Shown: piece by piece, positions 10,270 through 19,008 of the stretch
How positions within the stretch are numbered: position 1 is the first letter of the stretch
Layout of the letters: each line of letters starts with the position of its first letter
From: Deinococcus ruber
GTDB taxonomy: Bacteria; Deinococcota; Deinococci; Deinococcales; Deinococcaceae
DNA: 64,000 nucleotides
Direction of reading: 5' to 3'
Assembly (NCBI RefSeq): GCF_014648095.1
Contig: NZ_BMQL01000010.1
Span: 1-64,000, forward strand
Position numbers and translations under genes: made by a program
The notes under the pieces: model-generated
Seen by the model: the letters and a program-made list of their open reading frames with translations, nothing else
What the model was told of the DNA's origin: nothing
Databases searched by the model: none

Positions 10270-10458
10270 ATGACGCCCCGCCTGCGCCGTTATCTTTCCC
10301 GGAGCCTGTTGGTGCTGGCGTTGGTACTGGCCTTCAATCTGCTGCTGACGCTGATCTTTAGAGGATCGAGCTTCGGCTGGTCGGGTGTGTGCATGACCTT
10401 CGGCATCATCGTTTATATGCGCTGGATGTTTCGGGCCAATCCCGAACGAACCACCTGA
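10270..10458 (+). CDS. Small two-helix membrane protein, unknown function
   Basis: A 62-residue protein beginning MTPRLRRYLSRSL, with two hydrophobic segments (about residues 8-28 and 34-50) and a short basic/polar tail. I recognise no family. The case that it is real rests on the -10 box at leaderless distance and on coding-like GC bias. It lies on the opposite strand between the acyl-CoA dehydrogenase and CoA-transferase genes and ends one base before the latter's stop. Confidence 0.55.
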   Translation: MTPRLRRYLSRSLLVLALVLAFNLLLTLIFRGSSFGWSGVCMTFGIIVYMRWMFRANPERTT

Positions 10459-10459
10459 G

Positions 10460-11623
10460 CTATTCCAGCCCCAGTTCCGCCAACACTTCCGCTGTGTGTT
10501 CGCCCAGGGCAGGCGGGCCACGCCGCACCGGGGGCCGCTCGAAGTCGAAACTCCACGGGGCCGCTGTCACCGTCGTCTGTCCGAGCGTGGCGTGCGGCAC
10601 GCTTACCGCCAACCCCTGATCCTTCACGTGCTCGTCGGCAAACACGTCCTGCATGTCGTAAACCGGGCCACACGGCACACCCGCCGCGTCCAGCCGCCGC
10701 ATCACCTCGCCTCTGGTGAAGCCGCGCATGCCTGCCTCCAGCGCCGCGTTCAGGTCGAGCCGCCGCGCCACCCGCCCTTCGTTGGTCGCCAGCAGCGGAT
10801 CGCCGCCCAGGGCGTCCAGTTCCAGCGCCGCGCAGAATCTGCGCCACAGCGAATCGTTGCCCACCGCCACATTGATGAAGCCGTCCCCACACGGAAAGGT
10901 TCCGTAGGGCACGATGCTGCGGTGATCGTTGCCCATCGGGGCGGGAATTTCTCCGGCGGCCAGATAGCGGCTGACCTGACTCGTTCCCAGCGAAATCACC
11001 GCTTCCAGCAGGTTCACATCCACCCGCCGCCCCTCGCCCGAGCGTTCCCGCTGATACAGCGCCGCCAGCACCGCCTGTGTGATGAGCGACCCGGCGAATA
11101 CGTCGGCCACCGCCACGCCCACCCGCACCGGGGGCCGCCCCTCCTCGCCGTTGTAACTCATCAGGCCGCCCATGCCCTGCGCGATCACGTCGTATCCGGC
11201 GCGGTCACGGTACGGCCCCGCCTGCCCGAACCCGGAGATGGCGGCGTAGATCAGGCGCGGAAACTCGGCGTGCAGCGCGTCCCAGCCCAGGCCCAGGCGG
11301 TCAAGTGTGCCAGGGCGGAAATTCTCGACCAGCACGTCACTTTTCCCGACGATGGCCCGCGCCGCCGCCATGCCCGCTTCGGTCTTCAGGTCGAGCACCA
11401 CGCTGCGCTTGCCCCGGTTGACGCTCAGAAAATAGCTGGACTCGCGCTCCCCCTCCGACATCTGAAAGGGCGGCCCCCACGCACGGGTATCGTCGCCGCC
11501 GGGCGGCTCGATCTTGATGACTTCCGCGCCCAGATCGGCAAGCAGCATGGTGCAAAAAGGCCCGGTGAGCACGCGGGTAAAATCGGCGACCCGCACGCCG
11601 GAAAGAGGCAGATTGTCGGACAT
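10460..11623 (-). CDS. Class III CoA-transferase (CaiB/BaiF family)
   Basis: A 387-residue family III CoA-transferase. It opens with LPLSGVRVADFTRVLTGPFCTMLLADLGAEVIKIE, the classical N-terminal region. The catalytic aspartate is expected in GYDVIAQGMGGLMSYNG (about residues 145-160). AGVPCGPVYDMQDVFADEHV near residue 315 is another family signature. These enzymes move CoA between carboxylic acids. With the neighbouring glutaryl-CoA dehydrogenase-like gene, a succinyl-CoA:glutarate CoA-transferase role is a reasonable inference but not shown. A TACACT box lies 8 bases before the ATG. Confidence 0.9.
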   Translation of the reverse strand: MSDNLPLSGVRVADFTRVLTGPFCTMLLADLGAEVIKIEPPGGDDTRAWGPPFQMSEGERESSYFLSVNRGKRSVVLDLKTEAGMAAARAIVGKSDVLVENFRPGTLDRLGLGWDALHAEFPRLIYAAISGFGQAGPYRDRAGYDVIAQGMGGLMSYNGEEGRPPVRVGVAVADVFAGSLITQAVLAALYQRERSGEGRRVDVNLLEAVISLGTSQVSRYLAAGEIPAPMGNDHRSIVPYGTFPCGDGFINVAVGNDSLWRRFCAALELDALGGDPLLATNEGRVARRLDLNAALEAGMRGFTRGEVMRRLDAAGVPCGPVYDMQDVFADEHVKDQGLAVSVPHATLGQTTVTAAPWSFDFERPPVRRGPPALGEHTAEVLAELGLE

Positions 11624-11631
11624 GTACGGGC

Positions 11632-11637
11632 AGTGTA
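11632..11637 (-). promoter_or_regulatory. -10 box (TACACT) before CoA-transferase
   Basis: TACACT on the minus strand lies 8 bases before the ATG at 11623, the same hexamer as before the acyl-CoA dehydrogenase. Confidence 0.4.
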
Positions 11638-11717
11638 GAGGGGCCAGAGATTCGGGGGATTAGGAGCCGGGGCAGGAACGGCAGAAGCCATATTTTTCCG
11701 CAGGCCACCTGTTCCCT

Positions 11718-12476
11718 TCAGATTCCGTACACCCGCCGCGCATTCTCGTCGGTGATGCGCTCCAGTTCTGCCGCGTCCATGCCGCGCAGGGCTGCCACGA
11801 ATTCCAGCGTGTAGCGCACGTAGCCGGGGCGGTTGGGTTTGCCTCGCCGGGGCACCGGGGCCAGAAACGGCGCGTCGGTTTCCAGCAGCAGGCGGTTTAG
11901 CGGCACTTCCCGCGCCGCCGCCTGAATCTCCTGGGCGTTTTTGTAGGTGGTGTTGCCTGCGAAGCCGAAGTAATCGCCGCGCTCCAGTCCGGCTTCCAGC
12001 AGCAGGCGGTGGCCCGAGAAACAGTGCAGGATGGCCGTCACGTCCGCGTGCGCCTTCAGCGTTTCGATCACGCCCAGATGCGCCGATTCCTGCCCCTGGC
12101 GGTCACGGGTATGAATCACCAGCGGTTTGCCCACGCGCCGCGCCAGATCGCATTGCCACTCGAAGGCCGCCTGCTGCGCCGCCCGTGCGTCCTGCGCCCA
12201 GTAGTCGTCCAGCCCGCTTTCCCCGATGCCCACCACACGCGGATGCAGCGCCAGGCGTTCCAGTTCGGCCCGCGCTGCCGGGGTGTCGTGTTCGGCGGCG
12301 TCGGTGGGGTGAATGCCCACAGTGGCCCAGACCTGTGCAAACTGCTCGGCCAGGGCCACGGCGCTGCGGGCGTGTTCCGGGCTGGCCCCGATGCAGACCG
12401 CGCCGCTCAGATTCAGTTCACTCAGGGCGCTGCCTGGGTCTTCGAGGTAGTCGAGATGGCAATGCGTATCGATCAT
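11718..12476 (-). CDS. TatD-family metal-dependent hydrolase
   Basis: A 252-residue TatD-type DNase/hydrolase with a TIM-barrel metal site. [13 protein letters not shown] gives the HxH pair; [12 protein letters not shown] the bridging Glu; [11 protein letters not shown] and ILHCFSG the next histidines; [11 protein letters not shown] the final Asp. Family members are 3'-5' exonucleases or D-tyrosyl-tRNA deacylase-like enzymes. The start at 12476 is chosen because the HxH motif then sits at residues 5-7 as in the family, and because TATGCT lies exactly 6 bases upstream. It diverges from the LptC-like gene across a 49-base gap. Confidence 0.92.
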   Translation of the reverse strand: MIDTHCHLDYLEDPGSALSELNLSGAVCIGASPEHARSAVALAEQFAQVWATVGIHPTDAAEHDTPAARAELERLALHPRVVGIGESGLDDYWAQDARAAQQAAFEWQCDLARRVGKPLVIHTRDRQGQESAHLGVIETLKAHADVTAILHCFSGHRLLLEAGLERGDYFGFAGNTTYKNAQEIQAAAREVPLNRLLLETDAPFLAPVPRRGKPNRPGYVRYTLEFVAALRGMDAAELERITDENARRVYGI

Positions 12477-12482
12477 GCCTCC

Positions 12483-12488
12483 AGCATA
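12483..12488 (-). promoter_or_regulatory. -10 box (TATGCT) before tatD
   Basis: TATGCT on the minus strand lies 6 bases before the ATG at 12476. It faces away from the TACACT box at 12514, so the 49-base gap holds two back-to-back leaderless promoters. Confidence 0.5.
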
Positions 12489-12513
12489 CGGAGCAGGTCT
12501 CACGGCGCTGCTC

Positions 12514-12519
12514 TACACT
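12514..12519 (+). promoter_or_regulatory. -10 box (TACACT) before LptC-like gene
   Basis: TACACT ends 6 bases before the GTG at 12526. It decides the start codon of the LptC-like gene. Confidence 0.5.
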
Positions 12520-12525
12520 GCTGCC

Positions 12526-13131
12526 GTGTTCCGTTTCAGTGCGCTCGTCCTTGCCCTGCTGCTGGTGTTCGGCGTGGTGTTTTCGCTGCTTCCCTCGGGG
12601 CCGGACGTGGCCCGCTCCGGCGTGACCCTGAAGAACGTCCAGCTCAGCCTATACCCCGAACAGGACCCCGGTGCGGTCTGGCGTTTCCGGGCCGCCACCA
12701 TCAGCGTCGATCCGCTGAAGAGCGAGAATACCCTCGACGGTCTGGGGCGCGGCGAACGCTGGCTGAGAAGGGCAGACGGCAGCGAGACGCTGGATATGAC
12801 GCTGCGGGCCGACAAACTGGTGATCGACGGCGACAGCAACCTCAGCACGCAGCAGGCGCAGATGTACATCCTTCAGGACTGCACCACCCTGACCATGCGC
12901 TCGGTGGGCAGTACACCCATTCTGATCAATCAGCGCTCGGGCTACAGTGCGCCGTATGTGGGCATTTCCTCGCCCAGCATTCACTTCGAATACGACAACT
13001 TCAGCAGTCCCTTCGACCTGAGCAACGTGCGCGGCGATCAGCGGGCCGGGGGAACCTTGCAGCCCGATCCCTCGACCACGTGCCGAAATGGCCGCATCGT
13101 GCCCAAAGCGTCTGCTGCCAGTGCGCCCTGA
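12526..13131 (+). CDS. LptC-like envelope lipid export protein
   Basis: A 201-residue protein with a single N-terminal anchor (MFRFSALVLALLLVFGVVF) followed by a beta-strand-rich periplasmic domain. SGVTLKNVQLSLYPEQDPGAVWRF and DMTLRADKLVIDGDSNLSTQQAQMYI resemble the repeating strands of LptC/LptA beta-jellyrolls, where LptC passes lipid from the inner-membrane LptFG permease to LptA. The assignment is by fold-like pattern and context: two LptA/OstA-like genes follow in the same direction. The start is GTG at 12526, supported by a TACACT box 6 bases upstream. Confidence 0.65.
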   Translation: MFRFSALVLALLLVFGVVFSLLPSGPDVARSGVTLKNVQLSLYPEQDPGAVWRFRAATISVDPLKSENTLDGLGRGERWLRRADGSETLDMTLRADKLVIDGDSNLSTQQAQMYILQDCTTLTMRSVGSTPILINQRSGYSAPYVGISSPSIHFEYDNFSSPFDLSNVRGDQRAGGTLQPDPSTTCRNGRIVPKASAASAP

Positions 13132-13201
13132 CACACGCTGTCCCCCTGCCGCCCGTCAGAATGCTCACGCCGCTGTCAGAGTCGTGGGCCAGTATTCATT
13201 T

Positions 13202-14140
13202 ATGAGTCGTCCAGCCACTTCCCGCTTCGTTTCTTCCCGCCCTGCCCGCCGCGCCGCTCTGGTGCTGGCCCTGACGGGCATCACGCTGGCTACCGCTGCC
13301 GCCAACACCAACCGCATCCTGCGTTTCGAGACGGGCGCACAGTTGCAGGGCGACCTGCGAAACGGCCCCTACAACTACAGCGGCAAGGGCGGCGCAGCCA
13401 TCCGGGCCAGCGTCGGCACCATCAGCATCAGTGCGCCGCAGGCGGTGTTCCGTGCCCCCAGCGGCACCCCGATTGCCAATGCCGAGGGCAGGCGCAGCGC
13501 CGACTTTTCCGGCAACGTCACGGTGGTGCGTGGTCGCCTGACCGCCAAGGGCGCGGCCCTGAACTACAGCGAGGCCAGCGGTCAGGGTGTGTTGACCGGT
13601 ACGCCCAGCGCAGTGTTTCTGCCCGAAAAGACCGGCGACGATCCGGTAAATATCAGTGCGACCCAGATGAGTCTGGATGTCGATACCAACATGAGCACCA
13701 GCACCGGCAGCGTTCGCCTGATCAACGGTAAGCAGACGGGCCGCGCCGATACGGTGGTGTTCGACGAGGGCCGCGAACTGGGTGTGCTGACGGGCAACAT
13801 GTCACTCAGCCGCTCCGCGACTGCCAAGGCCAAGGAACTGAATATCGTGGGCACCGAGGCCCGCGTGCTGACCAAAGGCAAACTGCTGTACGTGAGCGGC
13901 AAGGTGAAGCTGACGCAGGGCACCATCACCACCACGGGCGACGCGGTGTACTACGACGACACCAAGAACGTGGCATACGTGGTGGGGCACGCGGTCAGTG
14001 TGGACAGCAAGGCCGGAACCACCGTCACGGCCCGCCCGAACGCCGCGCTGGAGCAGCGCACCGACCTTGGCCGCGTGCGGGCCATCGACGCGGGCTACGC
14101 CATTCCGGTGGCCCAGTTCAAGCTGACGGGCGAGAAATAA
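13202..14140 (+). CDS. LptA/OstA-like periplasmic protein 1
   Basis: A 312-residue exported protein. The signal peptide is MSRPATSRFVSSRPARRAALVLALTGITLATAAA, cut near ATAAA-NTN. The rest is a series of beta strands in the LptA/OstA style, with repeating units such as SADFSGNVTVVRGRLTAKGAAL, ADTVVFDEGRELGVLTGNMSL and TITTTGDAVYYDDTKNVAYVVGHA. In Gram-negatives LptA oligomers form the periplasmic bridge for LPS. Here the cargo is unknown. It sits 70 bases after the LptC-like gene and 38 bases before a second OstA-like gene. Confidence 0.8.
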   Translation: MSRPATSRFVSSRPARRAALVLALTGITLATAAANTNRILRFETGAQLQGDLRNGPYNYSGKGGAAIRASVGTISISAPQAVFRAPSGTPIANAEGRRSADFSGNVTVVRGRLTAKGAALNYSEASGQGVLTGTPSAVFLPEKTGDDPVNISATQMSLDVDTNMSTSTGSVRLINGKQTGRADTVVFDEGRELGVLTGNMSLSRSATAKAKELNIVGTEARVLTKGKLLYVSGKVKLTQGTITTTGDAVYYDDTKNVAYVVGHAVSVDSKAGTTVTARPNAALEQRTDLGRVRAIDAGYAIPVAQFKLTGEK

Positions 14141-14163
14141 GACAGAGCCGAAGAGTGGAGCGC

Positions 14164-14169
14164 TAGAGT
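14164..14169 (+). promoter_or_regulatory. Possible -10 box (TAGAGT) before second OstA-like gene
   Basis: TAGAGT ends 9 bases before the ATG at 14179. This is slightly longer than the usual spacing, so support is weaker. Confidence 0.3.
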
Positions 14170-14178
14170 CTGGACACC

Positions 14179-15270
14179 ATGAAAAGGATGCACGGGCGAA
14201 CACGGGGCAGGCGCGTCGGGCTGGCGTCGGTAGCGCTGCTGCTGGGGCTGGCACTGGCCCAGTCGGACGGGACGCCGCCCGCTGTCCAGCCTCCGCCCCC
14301 GGTCGTCAGCCCGACGCCGCCGACTTCCCCTGCCCCCGCGCCTGCGTCTCCCACCGCGCCGCCTGCTCCATCTACCCCAGACACCAGCGCTGACACCGGC
14401 GAAGGGTCTTCCGTCAGTCTGACGCGCACCACCAAAGACGGCGGCAAACGGCTGATCCGGGTAGTTCGTACCGGCACTTCCGACGAAACCGGGATTTTCG
14501 TGGCGTGTCAGCCGCTCGACGACGATCCGCCCGGCACGCCGACAGTCTCGGTCTTCAGCGAGTCGGGGGCGGGCGGCGTGCGGGTCAGTATCGACAAGAA
14601 CGTGATCGTCGCGCCGCTGGCAGTGGTGACGCAGAAGGAGGGCGGCGACGGGCATATCGAGGTGAGTGCCGGAAGCGCCCGCTTTCTCGACGACGTGCCC
14701 AAGGACGCGGCAGGCAACCCCAAAACCGACCAGCTCAGCCGCTGTGAAGTCGAGGCCAGTCCGCAGGCCACCCCCGACACGGTGAACGTGACGCAGGGCA
14801 AGACCCGTCTGAAGGGCAGCAAGCTCACCTACGACGATTCGGACGGGGTGGCGTATATCGACGGTCCGATCACCTTCAGCCGCCAGAATCAGGACAGCAC
14901 CCTGACCGGCAGCAGCGCCAAGATCGAGGTGAACGTGGACGACCAGACCACCACCCTGGTCGGCAGCGTCACCCTGAAGGACGGCGACCGCACCAGCAGC
15001 GCCGAGCGCGTGGAGTACGACGATGCCGGGAACGTCGCCATTCTGCGCGGCACGCCCCAGAATCCGGCCACCTCGGTCACGGCAGATCAGCGCGTGACGG
15101 CCAGCGTGATTCGCTACAACCTCGATACCGGCTCGGTGGTGGCCCTCGGCCCCATCGGCGGGGAATTTCAGGACGGCACAGACACCACATCACCTGCCAC
15201 CACACAACCTGCCAGCACGCCTCCAGTCACCACGCCAGCGGCTCCCGGCACGCCACCCCCAGCACCCTAG
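14179..15270 (+). CDS. LptA/OstA-like periplasmic protein 2
   Basis: A 363-residue exported OstA-domain protein. The signal peptide ([28 protein letters not shown]) is followed by a Pro/Ala/Ser/Thr linker (about residues 30-75), then beta repeats such as [40 protein letters not shown] and [22 protein letters not shown] second Pro/Thr-rich tail follows from about residue 335. These low-complexity ends are unusual for LptA and could reach across peptidoglycan or an S-layer. It is probably an operon partner of the preceding OstA-like gene. Confidence 0.8.
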   Translation: MKRMHGRTRGRRVGLASVALLLGLALAQSDGTPPAVQPPPPVVSPTPPTSPAPAPASPTAPPAPSTPDTSADTGEGSSVSLTRTTKDGGKRLIRVVRTGTSDETGIFVACQPLDDDPPGTPTVSVFSESGAGGVRVSIDKNVIVAPLAVVTQKEGGDGHIEVSAGSARFLDDVPKDAAGNPKTDQLSRCEVEASPQATPDTVNVTQGKTRLKGSKLTYDDSDGVAYIDGPITFSRQNQDSTLTGSSAKIEVNVDDQTTTLVGSVTLKDGDRTSSAERVEYDDAGNVAILRGTPQNPATSVTADQRVTASVIRYNLDTGSVVALGPIGGEFQDGTDTTSPATTQPASTPPVTTPAAPGTPPPAP

Positions 15271-15303
15271 CTTTTCCCATCAACCGTGGCGCAGCTCACC
15301 GTC

Positions 15304-15309
15304 TATACT
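15304..15309 (+). promoter_or_regulatory. -10 box (TATACT) before APC permease
   Basis: TATACT ends 7 bases before the ATG at 15317. This is the best -10 match of the leaderless set. Confidence 0.55.
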
Positions 15310-15316
15310 TCCAGCC

Positions 15317-17509
15317 ATGACGGCCCAGCCGCAGCCTTCCGCTCCTCGTCCGCCCTCTCGGCTCTCGCGTTGGCTGCTCGGCGGTGGCGACGCCGGGCAC
15401 GCGCCCCGGCGCTATGCGTGGTGGCAGGTGATGTGCCTGACGGGCGTGGACTATTTTTCCACGCTGGGGTATCAGCCGGGCATCGCGGCGCTGGCGGCGG
15501 GGGCGGTGTCGCCGCTGGCAACGCTGGTGCTGGTGGCCCTGACGCTCTTCGGGGCGCTGCCGGTGTATGCGCGGGTGGCACAGGTCAGCCCGCACGGCGA
15601 GGGCAGCATCAGCATGCTGGAGCGGCTGCTCGGCTACTGGCCCGGCAAGCTGCTGGTGCTGGTGCTGCTGGGCTTCATGGCGACCGATTTCATCATCACC
15701 ATCACGCTCTCGGCTGCCGACGCCGCCGCCCACCTGATCGAAAATCCGTATTTCAGAAGCACGCTGGCGGGCCAGCAGATACCGGTTACGCTGGCGCTGG
15801 TGCTGCTGCTGGGCGCGGTCTTTCTGCGGGGCTTCCGCGAGGCCATCGGCATCTCGGTGTTTCTGGTCGCGGTGTATCTGGGCCTGAACGCCGTCATCAT
15901 GGGGCGCTCGCTGCTGGATGTGGCGTCGGCCCCGGTCTATTGGCAGAACTGGCGGGCCGCGCTGTTTTCGGGCCACGCCTCGCCGCTGGCACTGGTCGGC
16001 GTGTCGCTGCTGGTGTTTCCAAAACTGGCGCTGGGGCTGTCGGGCTTCGAGACAGGCGTGGCGGTCATGCCGCAGGTGCGCGGCAGCCTGGGTGATCTGG
16101 CGAGCCATCCGGAGGGCCGTATCCGCCACACCCGCCGCCTGCTGATGACGGCGGCCCTGATCATGAGCGTGTTTCTGGTGGTCAGCAGCTTCGTCACCAC
16201 CCTGCTGATCGCGCCGCCCGCCTTCTGGCCCGAAACCACCACCACTACCACCGTCTCGGCCCGCGATCTGGCAGCAGGAACGGCCCGCGTGCAGGTCGGG
16301 CTGGACGACAGCAGCGGCCCGAAACGCACCGCTACCCTGACGCTGCCTGCCGGGGCGAAAGGCCGCTTTCAGATGCCGACCTCGGTGTTGCCCGGCGACG
16401 CACGGGGCCGCCTGCTGATGACCGTGACGGTGCAGCCACCCTCGGCAGCCGTGTTGCCGCCGCTGCCGCCGGACAGGGTGAGTGTGACAGTGTTCAAGCC
16501 CCAGGGGGCCGCCAATGGCCGGGCACTTGCTTATTTGGCACATCGGCGCTTCGGCAATACCTTCGGCACCATCTACGACTTTTCCACCATCTTCATCCTG
16601 TGGTTCGCGGGGGCTTCGGCGATGGCGGGGCTGGTCAATATCGTGCCGCGTTTCCTGCCGCGCTACGGCATGGCCCCCGAGTGGACGAGCGCGGGCCGCC
16701 CGCTGGTTCTGATCTACACCCTGGCCGCCGTCGTCGTGACGCTGGTCTTCCGGGCCAACGTAGACGCTCAGGGTGGAGCCTACGCCACGGGCGTGCTTGT
16801 CCTGATGACCTCGGCGTCGGTGGCGGTGGCGCTGCTGGCCCGCGAGCGCCGCGAACGGGTGTTTCCGATCTTCGTCGTTATTGCGCTGGTGTTCATCTAC
16901 ACCACCATCGCCAACATGATCGAGCGCCCCGAGGGTCTGGTCATCGGCAGCATCTTCATCCTGCTGATTCTGAGCGTGAGTCTGGCGTCGCGGATTCTGC
17001 GGAGCTTCGAGTTGCGGGTCAGCAGCGTCACGCTGTCCGAATCGGCTCTGTCGGTGCTGCAAAACGTCCCCGACAGGCCGCTGCGCTTCGTGGCGCATCA
17101 TCCGGGCAAATCGACCGAAGACGAATACCACATCAAGGAAATGCGTGCCCGTCAGCTGGCGCACCTTCCCGGCAACGACCCGTTCCTGTTTCTGGAAGTG
17201 GAAGTGGAAGACGCCTCGGACTTCAGCGACGCGGTGGAAGTGGACGGACTGAGCGTGGGGCCATACCGCATTTTGCGGGCGCGTGGATCGAGCGTGCCCA
17301 ACACCATCGCCGCGCTGCTGCTGCATCTGCGCTCTCAGGGCGTACCGCCGCCGCAGATCTATTTTCAGTGGAGCAACGCCTCTCCGCTGCCTGCCGCCCT
17401 GCGCTTCCTGGTGGCTGGAGAAGGCGACGTTCCGCCCCTGACGCACGAAATTCTGCGCCGCAGCGAACCCGACAAACGGCAACGTCCGGTGGTGCATGTC
17501 GGTGGGTGA
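15317..17509 (+). CDS. APC-superfamily permease with large insert
   Basis: A 730-residue membrane transporter of the amino acid-polyamine-organocation superfamily. [20 protein letters not shown] (about residues 42-61) is the broken first helix that forms the substrate site, and [20 protein letters not shown] follows. About a dozen hydrophobic segments are visible. Between about residues 310 and 395 is an insert rich in Thr/Pro with beta-like strands, probably extracytoplasmic. After about residue 560 a soluble cytoplasmic domain of some 170 residues begins. The plan resembles KimA/KUP-like potassium or amino-acid permeases; the substrate is unknown. A TATACT box lies 7 bases before the ATG. 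Confidence 0.85.
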   Translation: MTAQPQPSAPRPPSRLSRWLLGGGDAGHAPRRYAWWQVMCLTGVDYFSTLGYQPGIAALAAGAVSPLATLVLVALTLFGALPVYARVAQVSPHGEGSISMLERLLGYWPGKLLVLVLLGFMATDFIITITLSAADAAAHLIENPYFRSTLAGQQIPVTLALVLLLGAVFLRGFREAIGISVFLVAVYLGLNAVIMGRSLLDVASAPVYWQNWRAALFSGHASPLALVGVSLLVFPKLALGLSGFETGVAVMPQVRGSLGDLASHPEGRIRHTRRLLMTAALIMSVFLVVSSFVTTLLIAPPAFWPETTTTTTVSARDLAAGTARVQVGLDDSSGPKRTATLTLPAGAKGRFQMPTSVLPGDARGRLLMTVTVQPPSAAVLPPLPPDRVSVTVFKPQGAANGRALAYLAHRRFGNTFGTIYDFSTIFILWFAGASAMAGLVNIVPRFLPRYGMAPEWTSAGRPLVLIYTLAAVVVTLVFRANVDAQGGAYATGVLVLMTSASVAVALLARERRERVFPIFVVIALVFIYTTIANMIERPEGLVIGSIFILLILSVSLASRILRSFELRVSSVTLSESALSVLQNVPDRPLRFVAHHPGKSTEDEYHIKEMRARQLAHLPGNDPFLFLEVEVEDASDFSDAVEVDGLSVGPYRILRARGSSVPNTIAALLLHLRSQGVPPPQIYFQWSNASPLPAALRFLVAGEGDVPPLTHEILRRSEPDKRQRPVVHVGG

Positions 17510-17879
17510 GCATCTGAAAGACGGGCACCTGAAGTACGTGGAACTCGAACCGCTGTCACGGCAGGCAGCGGAAGAAGCTCTGCATCTCGCAGACGAGGCG
17601 GGAACGGTGAGGCTGCTTCTGCGGCTTGCCAACACCGAGGGCGACTGGGAGTGGACGCAGAATCTCTGCCTCGCGTACACCGCTTCTCCGCTTCCCGAGA
17701 TTCGCCGCGCTGCCGTGCAGGCACTGGGCGATGTGGCCCGAGTCCACGGTCAGCTCGACGTGGTGAAGGTCAAAGCGGCGCTTCAGTCGCTGTGGCAGCA
17801 CCCAGAGTTGCGGGGAACCATTGAAGACGCCCTCGGAGACATAGCGGTTTATCTTCCCGAACGCCCGGCGGAGGGCTGA
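17496..17879 (+). CDS. HEAT-repeat-like small protein
   Basis: A 127-residue, largely helical acidic protein. [26 protein letters not shown] and [22 protein letters not shown] look like HEAT-type helical pairs, usually protein-binding. I do not recognise a named family. The start overlaps the end of the APC permease gene by 14 bases in another frame, so the two are likely coupled, and the small protein may bind or regulate the transporter. It has no membrane segment. Confidence 0.65.
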   Translation: MSVGEHLKDGHLKYVELEPLSRQAAEEALHLADEAGTVRLLLRLANTEGDWEWTQNLCLAYTASPLPEIRRAAVQALGDVARVHGQLDVVKVKAALQSLWQHPELRGTIEDALGDIAVYLPERPAEG

Positions 17880-17883
17880 ACTT

Positions 17884-18093
17884 CTACTGCCGAACGCCCA
17901 GCAGCACGCCCGCCCGGTCTCTGATTTCCAGCGGGCCGCTCGGCTGGCGCTGAAGCCAGTGCAGCAGCTCCAGCAGATCATCAGACTCGTGCAGCGTTTC
18001 TGCCTCACCGGGCATGCGGGCCGCATACGCGGCGAGCGGTACGGGCGGCTCCCAGCGCGTGGAACCGTCCTCTTTCGTAAAGGCCCTGGACAT
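17884..18093 (-). CDS. Conserved-looking small protein, unknown function
   Basis: A 69-residue soluble protein (MSRAFTKEDGSTRWEPPVPL...) ending LEIRDRAGVLLGVRQ. No motif is recognised. It is accepted as real because TACGCT lies exactly 6 bases before its ATG and it fits the gap between two genes without overlap. It is convergent with the HEAT-like gene, only 4 bases away. Confidence 0.6.
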   Translation of the reverse strand: MSRAFTKEDGSTRWEPPVPLAAYAARMPGEAETLHESDDLLELLHWLQRQPSGPLEIRDRAGVLLGVRQ

Positions 18094-18099
18094 GCCTTC

Positions 18100-18105
18100 A
18101 GCGTA
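18100..18105 (-). promoter_or_regulatory. -10 box (TACGCT) before 69-residue gene
   Basis: TACGCT on the minus strand lies 6 bases before the ATG at 18093, which fits a leaderless mRNA. Confidence 0.45.
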
Positions 18106-18152
18106 GGCTGCCCGCCTCTGAGCCGGATGGGGCGGGCGTAAAGGCGAGCAGG

Positions 18153-18158
18153 TAAGCT
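18153..18158 (+). promoter_or_regulatory. -10 box (TAAGCT) before methyltransferase
   Basis: TAAGCT ends 6 bases before the GTG at 18165 and decides that GTG as the start. Confidence 0.5.
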
Positions 18159-18164
18159 GAGGCC

Positions 18165-18923
18165 GTGATTCGCAATCCCTTTCAGAGTGCGGACGGAGCG
18201 GCCCGGTACGCGGCGGGGCGGCCCTACCTGCACCCGCTGTTCATGGAGCAGTTGCGCCCGCTCCTGAGCGGCTGCGAGCTGGGGGCCGATGTTGCCTGCG
18301 GCACCGGGCTGGGAAGCGTGGCGCTGGCAGAAGTGGTGGGGCAGGTGGTGGCATTCGATGCGTCTGCTGCGATGCTGGCACACGCCGCGCCGCACCCGCG
18401 TGTGGTGTACGCCCTCGCACCTGCCGAAGCGCTGCCGCTCCCGGATGCCTGCCTGGACGTGCTGAGCGTGGCCCAGGGTATCCACTGGTTCGACCGCCCG
18501 CGCTTCTTTGCCGAGGCCCGAAGGACGCTGAAGCCGGGCGGTGTGCTGTTCGTCTACGACATGTTCTTTCTGGCGCACCTCGAAGGGCAGCCAGCGTTCA
18601 CCGACTGGATGCACCAGCAGTACGGTGTGCGCTATCCGCCTCCTCCGCGTTGGCCCTATAAACTCGACGCGGCGCAGGCGCAGGCCGAGGACTTCAGTTT
18701 TGTCGAGGGGCAATTCGATCATGTGGTGCCGTTCAGTCGCCCGCAGGTGGTGGCCTACCTGATGACCCACAGCAACACCGTGGCAGTCAGCGACGAGGGC
18801 CGAGAGACGCCCCAGGAAATCGCCACGTGGCTGGGCAGCAACATTGCCCGCTTCCTGCCAGACGGGGCCGTGGGTCAGTTTATGTTCGGCGGCCTGTGGC
18901 GGGCTTTAAAACGGCTGGTCTGA
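18165..18923 (+). CDS. Class I SAM-dependent methyltransferase
   Basis: A 252-residue Rossmann-fold methyltransferase. LGADVACGTGLGSVALAEVV (about residues 38-57) is SAM motif I, AFDASAAMLAHA motif II, and LDVLSVAQGIHWFD with LKPGGVLFVYD the later motifs. The pattern VAQGIHWFDRPRFFAEARRTL is common in the group of UbiE-like enzymes of unknown substrate. Translation begins with GTG at 18165, where TAAGCT lies 6 bases upstream. It stands alone between short intergenic gaps. Confidence 0.88.
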   Translation: MIRNPFQSADGAARYAAGRPYLHPLFMEQLRPLLSGCELGADVACGTGLGSVALAEVVGQVVAFDASAAMLAHAAPHPRVVYALAPAEALPLPDACLDVLSVAQGIHWFDRPRFFAEARRTLKPGGVLFVYDMFFLAHLEGQPAFTDWMHQQYGVRYPPPPRWPYKLDAAQAQAEDFSFVEGQFDHVVPFSRPQVVAYLMTHSNTVAVSDEGRETPQEIATWLGSNIARFLPDGAVGQFMFGGLWRALKRLV

Positions 18924-19008
18924 CTGTCCGGAGCAAGGATTGGAAGTTGGAATAGCGTCCCTGACGGGCTTTCAACCTCGTTTGCCTTCTCTCTTCTTTC
19001 CGGCTTTT

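Noticed and set aside
15296..17680. Long open frame (794 codons) on the minus strand
   Set aside because: It lies opposite the APC permease, which has clear family motifs. The minus-strand product is Gln/Arg/His-rich low-complexity, typical of antisense frames in GC-rich DNA.
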